Of a stretch of 64,000 nucleotides of DNA, positions 21,626-32,879 are shown in pieces (position 1 is the stretch's first letter; the number at the start of each line of letters is the position of its first letter). The DNA is taken from positions 34,202,077 through 34,266,076 of the forward strand of contig OX411557.1 in assembly GCA_948146395.1 (NCBI GenBank), read 5' to 3'. The DNA is from Fragum whitleyi (Eukaryota; Mollusca; Bivalvia; Cardiida; Cardiidae). Position numbers and translations under genes: made by a program. The notes beneath the pieces were generated by a model. It was given only the letters and a program-made list of their open reading frames with translations. It ran no database searches and was not told where the DNA came from.

Positions 21626-22683
21626 TTGGCCACACTCAACGTGATGACCTACTACGATTTTACCTGCCTTCTTATGAATGAAGTCTTTGCTTATAAGTTA
21701 CGAAAGGTCAAGTTTACAAACGAATGGAATGTTCCTGCCGTATTTCTCCAATTAAACGCGCCCGAGCGCGATGCAAAACGTCGTGGGGCGCTATTATTTC
21801 AGACTCTTTTACTTAATTAAAAAAAATTACGTATTTTGGTACCTAAGAGAAGCAAACTGTTAACATGTTCGTAATTATCGATTGAAATACGTACGCTACC
21901 CAATACGCTTTTCTATTTATCTATTAAGGCTATAGATTTAAAAAATAAAATAAAATGTTAGCTAATGAATTGTAATTCTGTCATTTTAAGTCATCTATCG
22001 AAAAACGGTCACCCTCGACCATTAATTACAGCTTTCAAAAGCAAGCGATTGTGTTAGCAGAAGCCGAGATTATTATTATTGTTATTATTTGTACAAGGTA
22101 GGAAGTTCCAGACGATGCAATATTCAATGTTCCGCTACCGATGGACAAAGCGGTCTAATAAATCATTACCTATTCACGTATGAAATAAATAATCCTGTAT
22201 TAAATCCTAAAATTTCGTGATGTGTAAATGCACCCGGTACATGAAATGAAAGTGTTGCGTAGTGAAAACACAAAACGTCTGGAGCTAGCTGGGTCACCGC
22301 GTGTCGGCACCCTTTGAAGTCCCCAGATTCTTGCAAGCGGCGAAGTCGCTTTTGAAATAAGTCACACACGAGATTTTACGGGGTTTTTCCTATTTTAACA
22401 GTATGATTTAATCATTTGACTCGGATATTTTTTATATTTGCAGAAGGTGAAATGATTTCAGAAATATTTTCGTAACAACGAAAGGGGATTTTGTTCGCAT
22501 GTGACTCATGAAGAATAACGAGAAATAGTTTTAATTTTGTGTTAAATTTTAACCTTTCGCACTTCCGGAAGACTGCGCGATTTAGGACGCGCTAGTTTTT
22601 CAGATGTTGAACGATCTTTTAATGACGCAACCAGCCTTATCCTGATAGGAATTTAAGATAGTTAACCCATAATCTAATGAATA

Positions 22684-22911
22684 TTACGTCGTGGAGTAGC
22701 AGCTTTTGAATTTAAATTCGATACCGGATTTTTCACCACGGACCATGGACGGTTGGATGCTGTTGATCGTATAGTCAAGGGCCTGGGAATCGTATTTATG
22801 GGGGAGCGCGTTTATTAGGTAGGGCGCGTCTAAATTCTCATTGAAACATAAACAAGCACCACTTGACCGTGACCAACCGTGATATGAAATAAAATTTAAA
22901 CCATTACCAGA
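22684..22911 (-). other. Possible minus-strand exon, 75 codons, unrecognised
   Basis: An open frame reads LSGNGLNFISYHGWSRSSGA ... and ends SGIEFKFKSCYSTT-stop. It has varied residue composition and is preceded by AG in a weak acceptor context (GAACATCAG). Composition is more protein-like than neighbouring chance frames, but I know no family and saw no partner exon. It may equally be a remnant of a mobile-element protein. Confidence 0.25.
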
Positions 22912-22964
22912 CAACTGATGTTCTCAACTACCAAATTTACACCTCTTGCTTAAATCCCGTTTTT

Positions 22965-23953
22965 AGCGCCACTGGCTGAAAGCCACTGGGGCTATTGTCA
23001 TGGCGTTGTGTCCGTCGTGCGTCCGTGCGTGCGGTCGTAAACTTTTTCTTTAAAAATCTTCTCCTCAGAAACTACTGGATGGATTTCAACCAAACTTCAC
23101 AGGAATGATCCTTCGGTGACCCTCTTTCAAAGTTGTTCAAGAAATTTTGATCCAATGAAAACATGGATTTAATGGGCGTGGCTAATTTCCAAATATGGTA
23201 AAAAGTGACTTTTCTCAGGTTCTAATTGATGGATACCAATTGAATTTTACATGAATGATCCTTGGGTGACTGTTTATCAGTCTACAAAAAATTATTGTGA
23301 TCAGATGAAAAATATGTATTTTATAGGCGGAGGTCATGTCTCTATATGTTATATAGTGGAAACTTTAAAAAATCATTTTCGCAGAATCTAACTGACAAAT
23401 ATCAACCAAATTTAACATGAATGATTCTTTGGTGACCCTTTATCAGTCTACGAAAAATTATTGTGATCGGATGAAAAATATTTATTTTATGGGCGGAGGT
23501 CATTTCTCTATATGTTATAATAGTGGAAACTTTGAAAATCATTTTCTCAGAATCTAACAGATAGATATCAACCAAATTTTACATGAATGGTCCTTTGGTG
23601 ACCCTTTATCAGTCTACCAAAGATTATTGTGATCAGATGAAAAATATGTATTTTATGGGCGGAGGTCATTTCCACCATATGTTATATAGTGGAAACTTTG
23701 AAAATCATTTTCTCAGAATGTAACCGATGGATATCATTCAAACTTCATTAGTATGATCCTTGGGTGATCCATTATCATGCAGCCAAAAATTATTCGGAAG
23801 TCATTTCTCTATATGTTATAATAGTGGAAACTTTGAAAATCATTTCAACATCAGTAAAACCCAAAATATATAAAAAATCTAGTCAAAACTTAGATTTGCT
23901 ATTACAAGAAATTCAAGCCTGTGGAGCGACACAAGCCATTCATGGCTTTCTAG
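22965..23953 (+). mobile_element. Satellite-bearing element, end type 2
   Basis: The 5' end is AGCGCCACTGGCTGAAAGCC, followed by GGGGCTATTGTCATGGCG and a TCCG/TGCG tract. About five ~165-bp monomers follow (GGGCGGAGGTCATTTCTCTA, AGTGGAAACTTTGAAAATCA, TTTATCAGTCTACxAAA). The end is GCCTGTGGAGCGACAC, hairpin AAGCCATTCATGGCTT, TCTAGTT. The termini are type 2 like 17001-18242, but the monomer sequence is different. Confidence 0.75.
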
Positions 23954-24372
23954 TTATCTTAAAGCTTGTTGTTGCATACTTGTGTAATGTAAATATCTTC
24001 GGTTACGGGTATTTTTGTATCATATTACCCAAATCCAATTTCCTTTTTTCTTTTTTCGTTTCAAACAAGGCCGGAAAACAGGGGATATAGCAATCTCGGT
24101 ACGATTTACTGTTAATATATGAATGTCGTGAATAGATAAATAAATAAAAGAATCAAATGAACAAATATCCCAACACGATTGACCTAATTTCAAATTTTAA
24201 CATCGAATGGATTTTTTTTTTCAAACTACTTTACATCGTAACTACAACTGTATAGTAGCGCTTCTTTCCCTCGGATGGCTCTAGAATTTCCTCAATACAA
24301 TCATTCATCTATTTGTTTTACCGGAAGTATGTAAAATTTTACAGAAAACGAAACTTGGATTGTGAATCAATC

Positions 24373-24515
24373 GCCTGTGGACTGGAGCATCTCACCTTAA
24401 TATGGAAATTGGTATTTCTCGCACCAGAACTATAGTGAGCATACATCCGTACGTAGCTGCCATCTTCTACCCTCTTAGGTTTACGATTATCTGCCGTTTG
24501 GTAGGAGCAAAAGAA
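24373..24515 (-). repeat. SINE family 1 fragment (minus)
   Basis: GACTGGAGCATCTCACC, TTGGTATTTCTCGCACCAG and TAGGTTTACGATTATCTGCC match the plus-strand view of the SINE at 37621-37898, so this copy is in the minus orientation. Neither the tRNA-like head nor the tail end is complete. Confidence 0.7.
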
Positions 24516-25305
24516 TTTAAACATCGCCTACATTTGGACAATTCATTAGCTGTACAAAATACCTTCCTACATAGATTTCATCGAATTGTTTTTGTTTTGT
24601 TTTTTTAATTCATTTTTACGCAATGGCATCAGATGATTATTCTTTCACGAGACTTAATATTACCGAAAGAGACCAAAACCCTGTAATTACAATTACGAAA
24701 CAGCGGTCTTTTAACTCGGAGGATGGGGGGGGGGGGCATTCAGGTCGTACCAGAGCCATAGCGGATAACGCTTAAAAGTCAAAATGCAGAAAGACTGCTG
24801 TTTAATCTGCTAAAATATGGGTTCCGCATGTGGAAATTGAATTACCTTTCTGACAGCTATTTTTTGAGTTAAGAAAAGAATCATTAGTCTAGACACTATA
24901 GTTGCCTGTTTTCTTTTCTCTAGGCTTATCGCTCTCTGTCTATCGGTCTGTCTCTGTCTGTCACTCTCTCTACCTTTCTTTTCCTCCCTTTCTCATTCTT
25001 TGAATTTAGAATTTTGACGAGACACTTTCCCTTGATTATTTTTTATATTTATAATTTCTCTTTTCTCAACGAATTCAATATATCACTTTAGAATGCCAAC
25101 AGATTCGTTCACCATCAGTACTTTCAGTGCTTTGATTTATATTGGATTTTCCGTAAACAGTTAAGTGTGTGTTTTTCCCCAATACACAGAAACCGCGTGG
25201 GTCTGCATTTCTATGTAGCCTAATTTGGGTTTGTTCCACATGTCCATTGAACGATTAAATTTTTTCTTACTTTAAAACAAAATCGCGGGTTTAATATCTG
25301 TATAG

Positions 25306-25574
25306 ACACTCAAAAGTATTAGAACACAAATGTTGAGGAAAAGGAGGCTGTGTAAGCAAGAAGCTGTTCGCGAGGGCGAGAATAATGACCGAAAAATTCT
25401 CAAAATTGATTGTGAAGTGACGGAAAAATTGTCGAGAAAATCTTCTAAAATAAGGAAAGGAAAAAATACTTGTTGGAGAAAAAGTTTACAATGTCGTGAA
25501 TCTATACCAGGACCACACGGAACATTCACCAGGAACTCAAAGAGTTACATTGATTTATTGACGGATAAAGACAG
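25306..25574 (+). CDS. Gene A, second coding exon (proposed)
   Basis: After an acceptor TTTAATATCTGTATAG (25305) the phase-0 frame reads TLKSIRTQMLRKRRLCKQEA and continues for 89 codons to TDKD plus two bases (AG). A donor GTATTG follows, which is weaker than the other donors. The stretch is strongly basic (RKSSKIRKGKNTCWRK) and ends with PHGTFTRNSKSYIDLLTDKD. Entry phase 0 matches exon 1 and exit phase 2 matches the exon at 27827. No domain is recognised. Missing exons between this and exon 1 cannot be excluded. Confidence 0.5.
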
Positions 25575-26304
25575 GTATTGCAGAGTGCGCCAATTCTAAT
25601 TACAACTATAGAATTGACTGTCTCTCTTTATTGAACAATGTCTTCATTTGATTGATTCTTTTTTTCGATTTTTGAGATAGATTTTAGCAAATGATTATTC
25701 AGACAGATCAATTTAAACGTTAAACGAATGGTCATGCAAATTGCAATGAAAAGGTACCACCTCAATTTTGTTTAAAGCGATACCCCTCCAACGACAGTTA
25801 TTCGACAGTTATCAGCGACGAGAACTTGGGTCATAGAGACTATGACAATCTGAGTGGCCAAAAATGGAATTGTATGCAGTAAAATATTCCATGTATGCCA
25901 TGGTTCTACATTCGATCCAAAAATAGTAATGAAATATACAAAGTTAAAAAACGTGTTACATTCAGCATTCAAGAAGCCAGACCATGGTGTTGAAACTTGC
26001 CCCTCTCCCCCTTATGTACACGTCTCTGGTAAGAGCTATGTGCTTCATGGCTTTGAAGAGAGTGGGTAGTCTACTCAAGTACTTCCAAATTAATGATAGA
26101 ATTTTCACGAAGACTTCCTAACCGCCAAAGTTCGTAATAGCTACATTGATCTGCAATAACTTTTCGTTGAACGGTGCAAGTGAAGTTCTACAACATATTA
26201 TGTCGCTTGTAAGATGCCATAAAAATAGAACTCCCAATGTCTGTTTGAATATTTATTCTAAGTACACGTGGTGAAGATTTTAATTTCACAATGTTCTGTT
26301 TTTT

Positions 26305-27380
26305 AGCTCACCTGAGCACATCGTGCTCAAGGTGAGCTTTTGTGATCATTGAATGTCCGTCGTGCGTCGTGCGTCGTCTGTCGTCTGTAGTCCGTCGTCC
26401 GGCGTCAACAATCTTAGTGTTTACACTCTAGAGGCCACAAATATGGCCCAATCTTCATGAAACTTGGTCAGAATGTTGGCTAGGTCACAAGGATTAACCC
26501 TATTGAAAATGGGAAGGATCCGTGCCATATCACGGGAAAAGGGGCCTTAATGACAGTTTTTTTGTTTACACTCTAGAGGCCACAAATATGGCCCAATCTT
26601 TATGAAAAATGGTCAGAAGGTTGGCCAAGCCACAAGGATGAACCCTATCGAAAATGGGAAGGATCCGTGCCATATCACAGGAAACGGGGCCTTAATGACA
26701 ATTTTTTTGTTTACACCCTAGAGGCCACAAATATGGCCCAATCTTTATGAAAATTGGTCAGAAGGTTGGCCAAGCCACAAGGATGATGCCTATCGAAAAT
26801 GGGAAGGATCTGTGCCATATCACGGGAAAAGGGGCCTTAATGACAATTTTTTTGTTTACACTCTAGAGGCCACAAATATGGCCCAATCTTCATGAAACTT
26901 GGTCAGATTGTTGGCTAGGTCACAAGGATGAACCTTTTTGAAAATGGGAAGGATGTGTGCCATATCACGGGAAAAGGGGCCTTAATGACAATTTTCTTTT
27001 TTACACTCTAGGGGCCACAAATATGGCCCAATCTTTATGAAATTTGGTCAGAAGGTTGGCCAAGCCACAAGGATGATCCCCAATGAAAATGCGATGGATC
27101 TGTGCAATATCACGGGAAAAGGGGCCTTAATGACTATTTTCTTTTTAGAGGCCACAAATATTGCCCAATCTTCATGAAACTTGGTCAGAATGTTGGCCAG
27201 GTCACTTTAAACTTGTTTAGAAAAGGATAGAAATTTATGCAGCGATCATAGAAATAGAGTTATGTTTTTCTTTGAAAAATTTAATGACCATTTAATGATC
27301 TTTCAAGTATTTAATTTTGCTAAGGGAGAAGTCAAAGAGACGAAGGTGAGCGATATAGGACCATCATAGTCCTCTTGTTT
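26305..27380 (+). mobile_element. Satellite-bearing element, end type 1, complete
   Basis: The 5' end is AGCTCACCTGAGCACATCGT, GCTCAAGGTGAGC, a two-level hairpin (GCTCACCT/AGGTGAGC outside GAGCAC/GTGCTC). A GTCCGTCGTGCG-type tract follows, then a regular 145-bp tandem array. The 3' end is AGGTGAGCGATAT, hairpin AGGACCATCATAGTCCT, CTTGTTT. The left flank is TTTTTT. It lies inside the intron before the 27827 exon of gene A. Confidence 0.85.
26420..27145 (+). repeat. Exact 145-bp tandem array
   Basis: TTTACACYCTAGRGGCCACA starts at 26420, 26565, 26710, 26855 and 27000, exactly 145 bp apart each time. A sixth, shortened unit starts near 27146. Each unit has GGCCCAATCTTyATGAAA, GGTCAGAATGTTGG and CATATCACGGGAAAAGGGGC. 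The 60.4-kb array is a diverged relative. Confidence 0.9.
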
Positions 27381-27826
27381 GTATTCAGATCTATCTGATG
27401 CATTATTACACTTTAAATGAAGATGTGATATTATTTATATGAAGGCCACAAGAATGGAACTGAATAGACTTTCAGATCAAATATTCGTATAGCGCGATAT
27501 GCACATCATGAAAAATGAAAGATCGCAACCGAGCCGAACATTTTTGAGTGACAATATTTGCTTATCTCAAAATTTCGTGTATGTCAGTACCCTCGTATTT
27601 CACAAAATTTCGTGACGGTGGGCGGTATGGTTTTCGCAATGATCAAATTTTCTTATGAACCTGAGAATAATAAAAATAATTAAAAAAAATAAAAAAAAAA
27701 ACAAAAAAAAACTAACATTCTAGGTGGTACTTTTTCATTTCGCCGTAGTCTACAAATAGATAAATGCTTGTAATACCTGTCAACTATTCGACGCGAAATT
27801 GCATTATAATATTTTCTTCTGCCAAG

Positions 27827-28061
27827 GGTAAATCACTCTCACAAAGAATCTATAAAACAAGTCAGTAAAACTACGCTACGACTTGACTCGGGGTACGAGT
27901 CAGATCCGGACGAAAGCGACCATTTTGAGGTCACGAGTTTGGAGACCAGTTGTTCCTTGGACGAGCCGGACTGTGTGAGCCCAGAGTCTCCTTGGTATAA
28001 GGGATCAGCTGGCACGGGCCCTGCAGATATCCAGGCGACCAGCTTTAACCCGTTCTCTCGA
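27827..28061 (+). CDS. Gene A, third coding exon
   Basis: The acceptor is TATTTTCTTCTGCCAAG (27826), with a good pyrimidine tract. One base completes a codon from the previous exon, then 78 codons follow: VNHSHKESIKQVSKTT, RLDSGYESDPDESDHFE, SLDEPDCVSPESPWYK, ending SFNPFSR. The donor is GTAAGA at 28062, exit phase 0. The sequence is acidic and serine-rich, suggesting a disordered region; the GYESDPDES stretch looks like a casein-kinase-type phosphorylation patch, which is inference. The family is unknown. Confidence 0.6.
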
Positions 28062-28234
28062 GTAAGAAATAACACATGTATTACGAAAAACAAATGTATA
28101 ATTTTATATAAAGCCAACAATGCTTATTAAATATACTTTCTACGAAAGCGAAAAACGTCTGTGTCAGACTTGAATGGTTCTATTATGAAAATGGTTTGGG
28201 CTTTATCAGACAAAGTCAAAATTACAAGTGCCGC

Positions 28235-28262
28235 CGTCATAGCGCAGATGGTAGCGCGTCGA
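28235..28262 (+). repeat. tRNA-like SINE head fragment
   Basis: CATAGCGCAGATGGTAGCGC resembles the A-box region of the SINE family 1 head (TAGCGCAGTTGGTAGCGCG). No B-box or SINE body follows, so it is a fragment rather than a tRNA gene. Confidence 0.4.
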
Positions 28263-28319
28263 ACTGTTCACCAAAAATACTGTAACTTTACACAGCGTGT
28301 GTATATAGTGCGCCATTCC

Positions 28320-28395
28320 CTCAACTCCAACTTCACTGGTGTTTAACGATGTTACCGTAAAATGCTTGTCTATGATTTTGTATGTTGGTTTGCTA
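28320..28395 (+). repeat. Dispersed repeat (inverted partner at 35420-35490)
   Basis: TTCACTGGTGTTTAACGATG, TTACCGTAAAATGCTTGTCT and ATGATTTTGTATGTTGGTTT recur as reverse complement at 35420-35490 with almost no change. Confidence 0.7.
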
Positions 28396-28488
28396 TGATT
28401 CTGTATTGCAAATGAGCGGGAAAAAATGCCTTTCTTCGATTTGCACGGGATTTTGTCTCATACACGTTGCTCTACTACAACTGAACGC

Positions 28489-28503
28489 ATGGCTGACAAT
28501 TTG
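28489..28503 (+). CDS. Possible alternative first exon of gene A (MADNL)
   Basis: ATGGCTGACAATTTG is followed directly by a perfect donor GTAAGT (28504), leaving phase 0. Joined to the phase-0 exon at 28820 it would start a short isoform MADNL-ENVSFRLAD of 59 residues. Alternatively, the downstream exons are their own small gene. The evidence is only the ATG, donor and phase agreement; no promoter element was identified. Confidence 0.35.
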
Positions 28504-28819
28504 GTAAGTGTTTCTTATTTTTAAATATCATCTTTTAATTTTTTCTGTATCGATTTCATATCGATGAAAGGTGTATGTTTGTCTATGAGCGTGACTCTGT
28601 GGCGATGGTTTTTTGAAGATAGTGTGTTGGTTTCTTGAAGGCATTTTTGAAACTTGATTGAAGTATTTGTGATATCTTTTATAAAAACGCGGTATGTTTT
28701 ATCAGGGAAATCGCGAATTTCTGTCATATATAATTGATCAAAATAGCCTGAGACTTGCTGTTTCGAACAATGAAAGATATAATTACAATAGTAAATCAGT
28801 TTATGTAATTCCTTTGCAG

Positions 28820-28900
28820 GAAAATGTTAGCTTTAGATTGGCAGATGAATTTGTGGAGGAGTTTGCTGTTGACCCGGGAAGGGAAGGAAATCAAGAACAG
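28820..28900 (+). CDS. Gene A, 81-nt internal exon
   Basis: The acceptor TTATGTAATTCCTTTGCAG and donor GTATGTAG are both near consensus. The exon is phase 0 at both ends and encodes 27 residues (ENVSFRLADEFVEEFAVDPG, then REGNQEQ). A symmetric exon could be skipped without changing frame. The acidic amphipathic FRLADEFVEEFAVD stretch may be a helix. Confidence 0.7.
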
Positions 28901-30102
28901 GTATGTAGATGTTATTTTGTACCTATCTAAGAAATATCCTTGTGTCGTAAAAAAAACGCTTAGGACGTTAATGAAGTTTGAAACCGGATTTACATATGAG
29001 TACACGTGTAAGCGGGTAAACAGTTCCAAAACGCTTCGCAAAGTTTTCATCTTGAACGCATAGATAGTTCATACAAAATGAAAGTATTAAGAAGCCTACG
29101 TTAGATTTAATTTGGAAGCAAAGTATTTAATTATGCTATTTAAACGTAATTAATTATATATTACTGAAAATTTTCGATTTTTATTTCATTACCCCTTCAT
29201 GGTTTTAGGTTATATGTTCATGCATACAGCCTTACGACATTCCCATGAATATAAAAATATACTTAGTTCCAAAAGGATGTGTGCACTTTTGAATTTTAAA
29301 TTTCTCTGGGATTACACAATTTATCGTCACGAAATGTCGTATGACTATCCCCCTAGAGTATGTACAGACGCTATTTAAAAGCAAAAATCGTGTGATTAGC
29401 AAATATCTTCTGCTTAATTGAGACAATTAATTTTGAATGTTTTGCATGTGCATCTCGCTTTTGACGAGTGATTGGTCTGAAAATGCATTCAATTCAATCT
29501 TTGCGGCTTTTCTAAGAATAAAATTACATCTCCAATACAATCATGCGTGATGCAAAAGCGTGCTTTGACTACCAAAAAAGTCGTTGAACAAAATCGAACC
29601 TTCTCAGATTTAGGATGTCATTAAAATTGATTAGGCATTAATGTTCCAATAGAAATCGAGGTCATCATTCTATAAGACCTTTAATAAGCTAATTGAGATG
29701 ACATAGAACGTCATAGCACCATTCAACGACGAGTAACTGGCCTAACAATTTAGCAATGTGTAACGTTGACGCACACGTAACGTCTGCATACAAATTAAGA
29801 CTGTTGTTTTGAATTGGCTTGGAATGTCTTCTAAAACTCTATAATACAACATCAACACATAGCTCTTACCAAAGAAAAAAGTTGTAAGGAGGTCAAATTT
29901 CAACAATATAGGTTCTGTCTGTGCTTATGCAGCATGCGATACATTATCCAAATCTGATTTGATTTTTAATTTCCAAAGGTCTTGACTTAAGTACGGTAGC
30001 AATATACTCCATAATTTTCATCCAACTTTGTAAAAATCAAAAGAAATAGAAAAAGTGAAAGTGCTCACTTTCTTATGGGACTCAGTATATATTGAATCAA
30101 GG

Positions 30103-30118
30103 GGGGGGGGGGGGGGGG
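30103..30118 (+). repeat. Poly(G) tract
   Basis: A run of about 16 G lies in the last intron of gene A. A shorter G-run lies at 24727-24736. Confidence 0.8.
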
Positions 30119-30514
30119 ATGCCCACTCACAATCGAATTTACCGTCAATCAAGTTGATTTACAAAAGTGATAATCTTGTATTGACAATGTGGAAATATGA
30201 TTTTAATTCAAGAATTCAAGAATGTTTTACATGTATTAGCCAGTTTAGAAACGTTTATACTTAATTACTTGTGTTCTTCGACAAAATGCCTTCGTTTGAA
30301 GAATTGCAATATTTCTTCAACGTGTCTTAGTGGATGGCTTTTGACTCGCACTCATATTGTTATGGGATAACGAAAATGGCGTAAATAAAGCTTTACTCGA
30401 GCTGTATTTACGACATTTAAGTCGCCAATCGAAAATATGTTTTCGATAAAGGAAAACGAAACCATTTGACCATAATAAAAGATTCTTGATGATTTGTCTT
30501 TAATTGATTTGCAG

Positions 30515-30598
30515 GAGGAATCCACGTTACTGAATGGGTCCTTCGATGACGAGGTCATTATTAAAGAAAGTTACCAGGATGGGATGACTGTGGAATAA
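30515..30598 (+). CDS. Gene A, terminal coding exon
   Basis: The acceptor TTAATTGATTTGCAG (30514) opens a phase-0 frame of 27 codons plus TAA: EESTLLNGSFDDEVIIKESY, then QDGMTVE. Together the five exons give 978+269+235+81+84 nt, an exact multiple of three (548 aa). The C-terminus is acidic with no membrane segment. AATAAA overlaps the stop codon (30594), which is too close to be the working polyadenylation signal. A 250-bp CT microsatellite starts 165 bp downstream. Confidence 0.65.
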   Translation, partial: EESTLLNGSFDDEVIIKESYQDGMTVE

Positions 30599-30763
30599 AA
30601 TCAAAGACAGGTACGCGTATTTTGTATAATTGCTATTCTAAAATTCTAACGCAATTGCTTGAAAACTTTGAAGACGAAACAGAAAACTATCTAAAATCAC
30701 AATGTAAACCTTATTGATAATGTGTCGCGTGCATTTGTTCATAGTCTAAAAAGGCATTTTCTG

Positions 30764-31015
<252 letters not shown>

Positions 31016-31539
31016 GACACCTTAATTTGAAAATGGAGGATGTCAAGTGTAGAGATTATAATCAAGAACTAATTTCATTTTCGCGTGAGTCAATAAATAA
31101 AGTGTTTTGGAGGAAGAGTTATATGCACAAGGTAAAATCCGAGGACGGAGCCCGAGAAAGTTTGCTTTGTATATATCTCCTCCCCACTTTATTCATGGAC
31201 ACATCAACGCTAAAATGAGATAATGTCCACAATAAAACACGATCACGATTCTAAATACTTTTTTCTATCGCTTTTTTGAGTATAAAATAGTTTTATTACA
31301 TTGACTGGGTGTAAAATTAATGAAAGACCAATGAAACTGACATTGGGATAATTGAAAGAAAAACGAAGCGCGTCACTTAGCACGTTACGTTATATGGCGT
31401 CAAAAGCATCAACGTTGAATATGATAAATAAGCGGAGCTTCCTGTGTACACAGTAAAACGCATGACATAAGAATTTTATTGCAAATGAAGCTCTAATCGA
31501 TTTTTTAAAAACAGGAGCAGTAAACAGGAGCAGTAAAAG

Positions 31540-31701
31540 AGGCTCTACAAGTGTGACGACTGCAGCTACTGTACCAAGACGCCATCTTATCTGCATAGGC
31601 ACAGGAGGCGCATTCACCAGAGTAGACGATTTCATTGTGAATTGTGCAGTAAGACATATGGTCAAAATTTCATGAATAAACACGTACAAACCGTTCATTA
31701 A
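31540..31701 (+). CDS. C2H2 zinc-finger exon, two fingers then stop
   Basis: An acceptor-like AG at 31538-31539 opens RLYKCDDCSYCTKTPSYLHR. Finger 1 is C5-x2-C8-x12-H21-x4-H26 and finger 2 is C33-x2-C36-x11-H48-x4-H53; the stop codon follows the last His at once. C2H2 fingers bind DNA or RNA in the nucleus. Further finger remnants lie downstream in other frames, so this is more likely the best-preserved part of a decaying zinc-finger gene than a true terminal exon. It could also be an alternative 3' exon of gene A. Confidence 0.55.
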   Translation, partial: RLYKCDDCSYCTKTPSYLHRHRRRIHQSRRFHCELCSKTYGQNFMNKHVQTVH

Positions 31702-31945
31702 AAATTACATCTGTTATGCGACAAGTGTTCACATACTTTTTATATACAAAACAAGGTTTAGCTTGCCACACTGTGTCTGTCCACGATAGTGCAAAATCTT
31801 AGTATAAATGTAATCAGTGCAATGAGTCTTTTTATGATAAAACCTATTACATTGGACACGTAAACAAACATATAGGTATCAAACCATTTCCTTTTAGGAA
31901 ATACAAAACCTGTAAGTATATTGGAATGAAAACGAATTAATTTTT
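31702..31945 (+). pseudogene. Degenerate C2H2 zinc-finger remnants
   Basis: LLCDKCSHTFYIQNKV is readable at about 31705-31757. YKCNQCNESFYDKTYYIGHV, NKHIGIKPFPF is readable at about 31803-31895; HIGIKPF looks like the HTGEKPF finger linker. They are in different frames with stops between them. They continue the two-finger exon upstream and are not translatable as one protein. Confidence 0.65.
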
Positions 31946-32005
31946 GTGCGCTAAATAGTGATATTACGTCTAGCAACGTCAATTCTCCTGATGACGTTAC
32001 ATTAA

Positions 32006-32879
32006 GGTAACTGCGGACACATAGAGGGTCATTTTAGGTCCAAATTTCAGATTGTCTGCAAATCTTGCCTAATGTGAAAAAAATGAACTTTGAAATAACC
32101 GCTTTCATATGTAGGTCATAAAAAGGGATTTCATAACGTAGAAATGACGTCATGACGTCATGAAGGGGCCGACCCCCTTTTTAGGGGCCAAATTCAGTAA
32201 TTGTCCATTTTGTCCGGAAATAATTACTCGATTTTTATTCCGAAAGCACCATTTGCTTCGTGAAAAGACGCCCGATGCTGTGTTTTGAATGATATGAAGA
32301 TATAAGTGTAAGAAATACAATACGGTGTAACGTATTATATGAATATGCCTTCTGCGTTACTGTTTTCGAGTACAGTTACTGAAAATATTGACTTTTTTAT
32401 CGAAAATTTGTCCGGTGACCTATGCTGAAATTTTAATATGTTGCTGCCACACCATTCAATCGCCGATTTTTAAAATAAAAACAATGTGGATTCGGGTTAG
32501 ATTTTTTGTAAAATTCGAATCCGCGAAGATATCGCAAATAAATGGGTATTTCAACGTAACGTCAAATGCTCCCAAAAGCTGTCTTTTTAAACGGATAAAA
32601 GAATAATTGATTTTTTGTGGCTTTTGAAGCTTTTTTGTGGTTTTTGAAGCTTTTTCCGTAAAAATCGGCCTATTAATTAAGAAGATATTCACAAATACTG
32701 ATTTTGGCGGGTCAAAAAGGGGCCGGCCCCTTCATGACGTCACGGCGTCAAATGAACGAGCTTCAAACCCTTTTTATTGCCTTTAAGCTAACGCCCACAC
32801 TTCAAAGATTAATCTCAGCAATTTTTGTGAGATTTTAAGAAAGTCGAAAATTCGACAATGTTATCTGTCCGCAGTTACC
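32006..32879. mobile_element. TTAA-flanked non-autonomous DNA element
   Basis: TTAA direct repeats (32002-32005, 32880-32883) flank terminal inverted repeats starting GGTAACTGCGGACA and ending TGTCCGCAGTTACC. Subterminal inverted segments follow at about 32140-32184 and 32712-32755: ATGACGTCATGAAGGGGCC with GACCCCC/GGCCCC palindromes. No transposase is present. TTAA targeting suggests piggyBac- or Kolobok-type mobilisation, but the termini lack the piggyBac CCC start, so the superfamily is open. It sits inside the zinc-finger pseudogene. Confidence 0.85.

Larger units (their letters stand above)
7134..25305 (+). other. Proposed 18-kb intron of gene A, repeat-rich
   Basis: Between the donor at 7134 and the acceptor at 25305 I find no other exon that I trust. 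The interval holds at least four satellite-bearing elements, foldbacks, SINE fragments and dispersed repeat copies. Stretches with nothing recognised are 9251-12540, 14430-14990, 15845-16750, 19170-19505, 20511-21200, 21626-22680 and 23955-24370. Small exons could be hidden here. Confidence 0.4.

Noticed and set aside
22684..22911. Assigning a named family to the 75-codon frame
   Set aside because: No motif is recognisable and the acceptor is poor; it is listed only as a low-confidence unknown.
25854..26069. 71-codon frame VAKNGIVCSKIF... considered as a gene A exon
   Set aside because: An in-frame TGA lies directly upstream with no acceptor between, and the end has only a weak GGTAAG. The exon join 25574 to 27827 fits better in phase.
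26420..27145. Regular repeats considered as a CRISPR array
   Set aside because: Repeats are directly adjacent 145-bp monomers without unique spacers, in a eukaryotic transposon context, and no cas genes are present.
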